Positions 57,826 through 64,000 of a DNA stretch of 64,000 bases are shown here, piece after piece. The stretch's first letter is position 1, and each line of letters starts with the position of its first letter. A model generated the notes under the pieces. It made no database searches and was not told the DNA's origin. It saw only the letters and a program-made list of their open reading frames with translations. The position numbers were made by a program, and so were the translations under genes. Origin of the DNA: Actinoplanes sp. NBC_00393 (GTDB lineage: Bacteria > Actinomycetota > Actinomycetes > Mycobacteriales > Micromonosporaceae); assembly GCF_036053395.1 (NCBI RefSeq), contig NZ_CP107942.1, positions 11,274,001 through 11,338,000 on the forward strand, in the 5' to 3' direction.

Positions 57826-58995
57826 CTACGGGAGGAAAACCGCGCGGACGCAGTCGTCCTCCTTCTCCTTGAAGATGCGGTAGCCCTCCGGACCCCGGTC
57901 CAACGGCAGGACATGCGTGGCGAGATGCTCGGTCACCAGGTCACCCTTGGCCATCCGGTCCAGCAGCATCGGGATGTACCGCTGACCGTGCATCTGCGCG
58001 CCGCGTACCGTGAGGCCCTTGTTCATCAGCGCACCCAGCGGGAACTTGTCCACGAACCCGGCGTAGACCCCCAGAACGAACACCGAGCCGCCCTTGCGGC
58101 AGGCGTGGATCGCCTCCCGCACGGCGATCGGCCGGTCGGTCTGCAGCCGCAGCTGCTGCTTGATCTGGTCGTAGCCGAAGTGCGCGCCGGGGGAGTGGGC
58201 CTCCATGCCGACCGCTTCGATGCACACGTCCGGCCCCCGGCCGCCGCTGAGTTCGCGCAGCTCACCGGAGATGTCGGTCTGCTCGTAGTTCAGCGTCTCG
58301 GCCCCGGCGTGCCGGCGCACCTGCTGCAGCCGGTTCTCCAGGCGGTCGATGACGATCACCCGGTCGGCGCCGAGCAGCACCGCCGCCCGCGCCGCCATCT
58401 GACCGACTGCGCCGGCGCCCCACACCGCGACCACGTCACCCGGCTTCACGCCGCCCAGGTCGGCGCCCATCCAGCCGGTGGCCGCCGAATCGGAGGCGAA
58501 CAGGGCCCGCTCGTCGGAGACGGAGTCCGGCACGGTGAACGCGCCCACGTCCGCGAACGGCACCCGGATGTACTCGGCGTGACTGCCCGCGTTGCCACCC
58601 ATCGCGTGCGAGTAGCCGAAGCAGCCGCCCGGGGCGTGGCCCCACATCGTCTCGGTGATCGCCGGGTTCGTGTTGCCGTTGTCGCAGAGCGAGTACAGCT
58701 TCTGGTCGCAGTACCAGCAGGAGCCGCAGGAGATGAACGACGACACCACCACCCGGTCGCCGACCCGGTGCCGGCGCACGTCCGGGCCGACCTCGACCAC
58801 CTCGCCGAGGAACTCGTGCCCCAGCACGTCGCCCTTCTCCATGAACGGGATGTAACCGCCGATCAGATGCAGGTCCGAACCGCACGTCACGGTTCGGGTC
58901 ACCTTCACGATGATGTCGCCGGGATTGCGCAGCTCCGGGTCCGGAACCGTGCCGACCGACAGTTTGTTGACGCCCTGCCACTGCAGCGCCTTCAC
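57826..58995 (-). CDS. Zinc-dependent alcohol/formaldehyde dehydrogenase-like (MDR) enzyme
   Basis: 389 residues, GTG start overlapping the upstream stop (GTGA). Medium-chain dehydrogenase: catalytic-zinc residues in CGSDLHL and GHEFLGEVVEVG, structural-zinc cysteines in CGSCWYCDQKLYSLC (four Cys), Rossmann loop VVAVWGAGAVGQMAARAAVL and the acidic NAD site VIVIDRLENRL. The C-terminal insert (GAHFGYDQIKQQLRLQTDRP) is seen in glutathione-independent formaldehyde dehydrogenase-like proteins. It oxidises an unknown small alcohol or aldehyde with NAD(P). Confidence 0.88.
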   Translation of the reverse strand: MKALQWQGVNKLSVGTVPDPELRNPGDIIVKVTRTVTCGSDLHLIGGYIPFMEKGDVLGHEFLGEVVEVGPDVRRHRVGDRVVVSSFISCGSCWYCDQKLYSLCDNGNTNPAITETMWGHAPGGCFGYSHAMGGNAGSHAEYIRVPFADVGAFTVPDSVSDERALFASDSAATGWMGADLGGVKPGDVVAVWGAGAVGQMAARAAVLLGADRVIVIDRLENRLQQVRRHAGAETLNYEQTDISGELRELSGGRGPDVCIEAVGMEAHSPGAHFGYDQIKQQLRLQTDRPIAVREAIHACRKGGSVFVLGVYAGFVDKFPLGALMNKGLTVRGAQMHGQRYIPMLLDRMAKGDLVTEHLATHVLPLDRGPEGYRIFKEKEDDCVRAVFLP

Positions 58996-59414
58996 AGCAG
59001 ACCTCCCTCGCGGCCGTGCCGGGTAGCCGTCTGCAGCGGCCGGTTGAGCAGCGTCGGCGTGGTGGTTGCCGGGCCGGACGGCAACAGCACGTCGCCGGCC
59101 TCCAGCAGCGAGCGGGTCTCGCGCAGCGCCCGGCGTACCTCACCGTCGGTCACTGTGGAACCCTCCGGGATGCGGACCGCGATCTCGGTGCCGCGATCCG
59201 CCGGCGCGGCCCGTAGCGTGATCTCCACGCCGTCCGCGATCTCGGTCAGCGAGCCGGGCAGCTGCTGCGACTCCAGGTCGGACAGCTTGCGGTACACCGT
59301 CACCACGTGGGTGCGGCGGGAGGCCGCCGGCGTGCGGCGGCGCCGGACAGCCACCGCTGCCGCGCCGGCCGCCAACGGTGCGACGATCAAAAGAGCCTTT
59401 CCGGTACGACCCAT
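58992..59414 (-). CDS. Small membrane-anchored protein, function unknown
   Basis: 140 residues from ATG 59414 with GGGGAG 6 nt upstream. A single N-terminal helix (ALLIVAPLAAGAAAVAV) is followed by RRRR and a soluble alpha/beta part (HVVTVYRKLSDLESQQLPG, GTEIAVRIPEGSTVTDGE). The soluble part recalls a polyketide-cyclase/SRPBCC-like start but is too short to be sure. It overlaps the dehydrogenase gene by 4 nt, so the two are coupled. Confidence 0.7.
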   Translation of the reverse strand: MGRTGKALLIVAPLAAGAAAVAVRRRRTPAASRRTHVVTVYRKLSDLESQQLPGSLTEIADGVEITLRAAPADRGTEIAVRIPEGSTVTDGEVRRALRETRSLLEAGDVLLPSGPATTTPTLLNRPLQTATRHGREGGLL

Positions 59415-59471
59415 GGCGTGCTCCCCTTCAGTCGGATCGGGGTTCACATACCGCGGTGAATGCCGGATAAA

Positions 59472-59510
59472 CGACGATCGGGGGCGGCATGTCGCCGCCC
59501 CCGATCGTCG
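59472..59510 (-). terminator. Terminator of the cellulase gene
   Basis: Perfect 17-bp stem CGACGATCGGGGGCGGC / GCCGCCCCCGATCGTCG with a 5-nt loop, 6 nt after the cellulase stop. The longest perfect hairpin seen in the window. Confidence 0.9.
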
Positions 59511-59516
59511 GTCACG

Positions 59517-64000
<4,484 letters not shown>

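Overview
The window is very GC-rich (roughly 70%). It uses many GTG and TTG starts, 4-nt stop/start overlaps and TANNNT -10 boxes sitting just upstream of start codons, and it carries actinobacterial families: SARP/STAND regulator, CebR-type operator, F420-type nitroreductase, BldC-free two-component pair, GH9-CBM3-CBM2 cellulase. The gene set and style fit a filamentous actinobacterium of the Micromonosporaceae (Actinoplanes-like); this placement is inference from gene content, not from a marker gene. I saw no rRNA, tRNA, CRISPR array, transposase or phage gene.

Left arm (1-7.1 kb): a TPR protein cut by the window edge, a secreted lysyl-oxidase-like protein, an operon of three pilin-like proteins (the last with a ricin-type lectin region), and a small RelA/SpoT-type alarmone synthetase.

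Centre (7.7-36.7 kb): a cell-surface polysaccharide locus. It encodes dTDP-rhamnose synthesis (rmlD, rmlB, rmlA, rmlC), an initiating polyprenyl-phosphate sugar transferase, five further glycosyltransferases, a Wzz-like chain-length protein, an O-antigen-ligase/Wzy-like polymerase, a Wzx-like flippase, and an MFS protein. A five-gene, fully overlapping operon plus a divergent hexapeptide acetyltransferase probably makes an acylated amino-sugar or diamino-uronic acid (WbpB/WbpE/WbpD-like). Two secreted proteins in the same transcription unit share DUF4082 modules, one joined to a glycosidase-like domain and one to a dimethylformamidase-large-subunit-like domain. The whole locus lies between two arrays of the same 62/63-bp hairpin repeat family (7.26-7.56 kb and 36.81-37.05 kb).

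Right arm (37-64 kb): a 1387-residue SARP-STAND-WD40 regulator divergent from a small secreted protein; a eukaryote-type single-chain acyl-CoA carboxylase of 1815 residues; small enzymes; a lower-GC ricin-like lectin gene; an ABC transporter; a secreted phospholipase A2; an 0.8-kb gene-free stretch full of short tandem repeats; a NarL-type two-component system; and a plant-polysaccharide section (ricin/beta-helix protein and GH9 cellulase, each with a LacI/CebR-type operator). Next to the cellulase lies the remains of a methyl-accepting chemotaxis gene that has lost its 3' end and reads in frame into the cellulase. The window ends in a partial asparagine-synthase-like gene.
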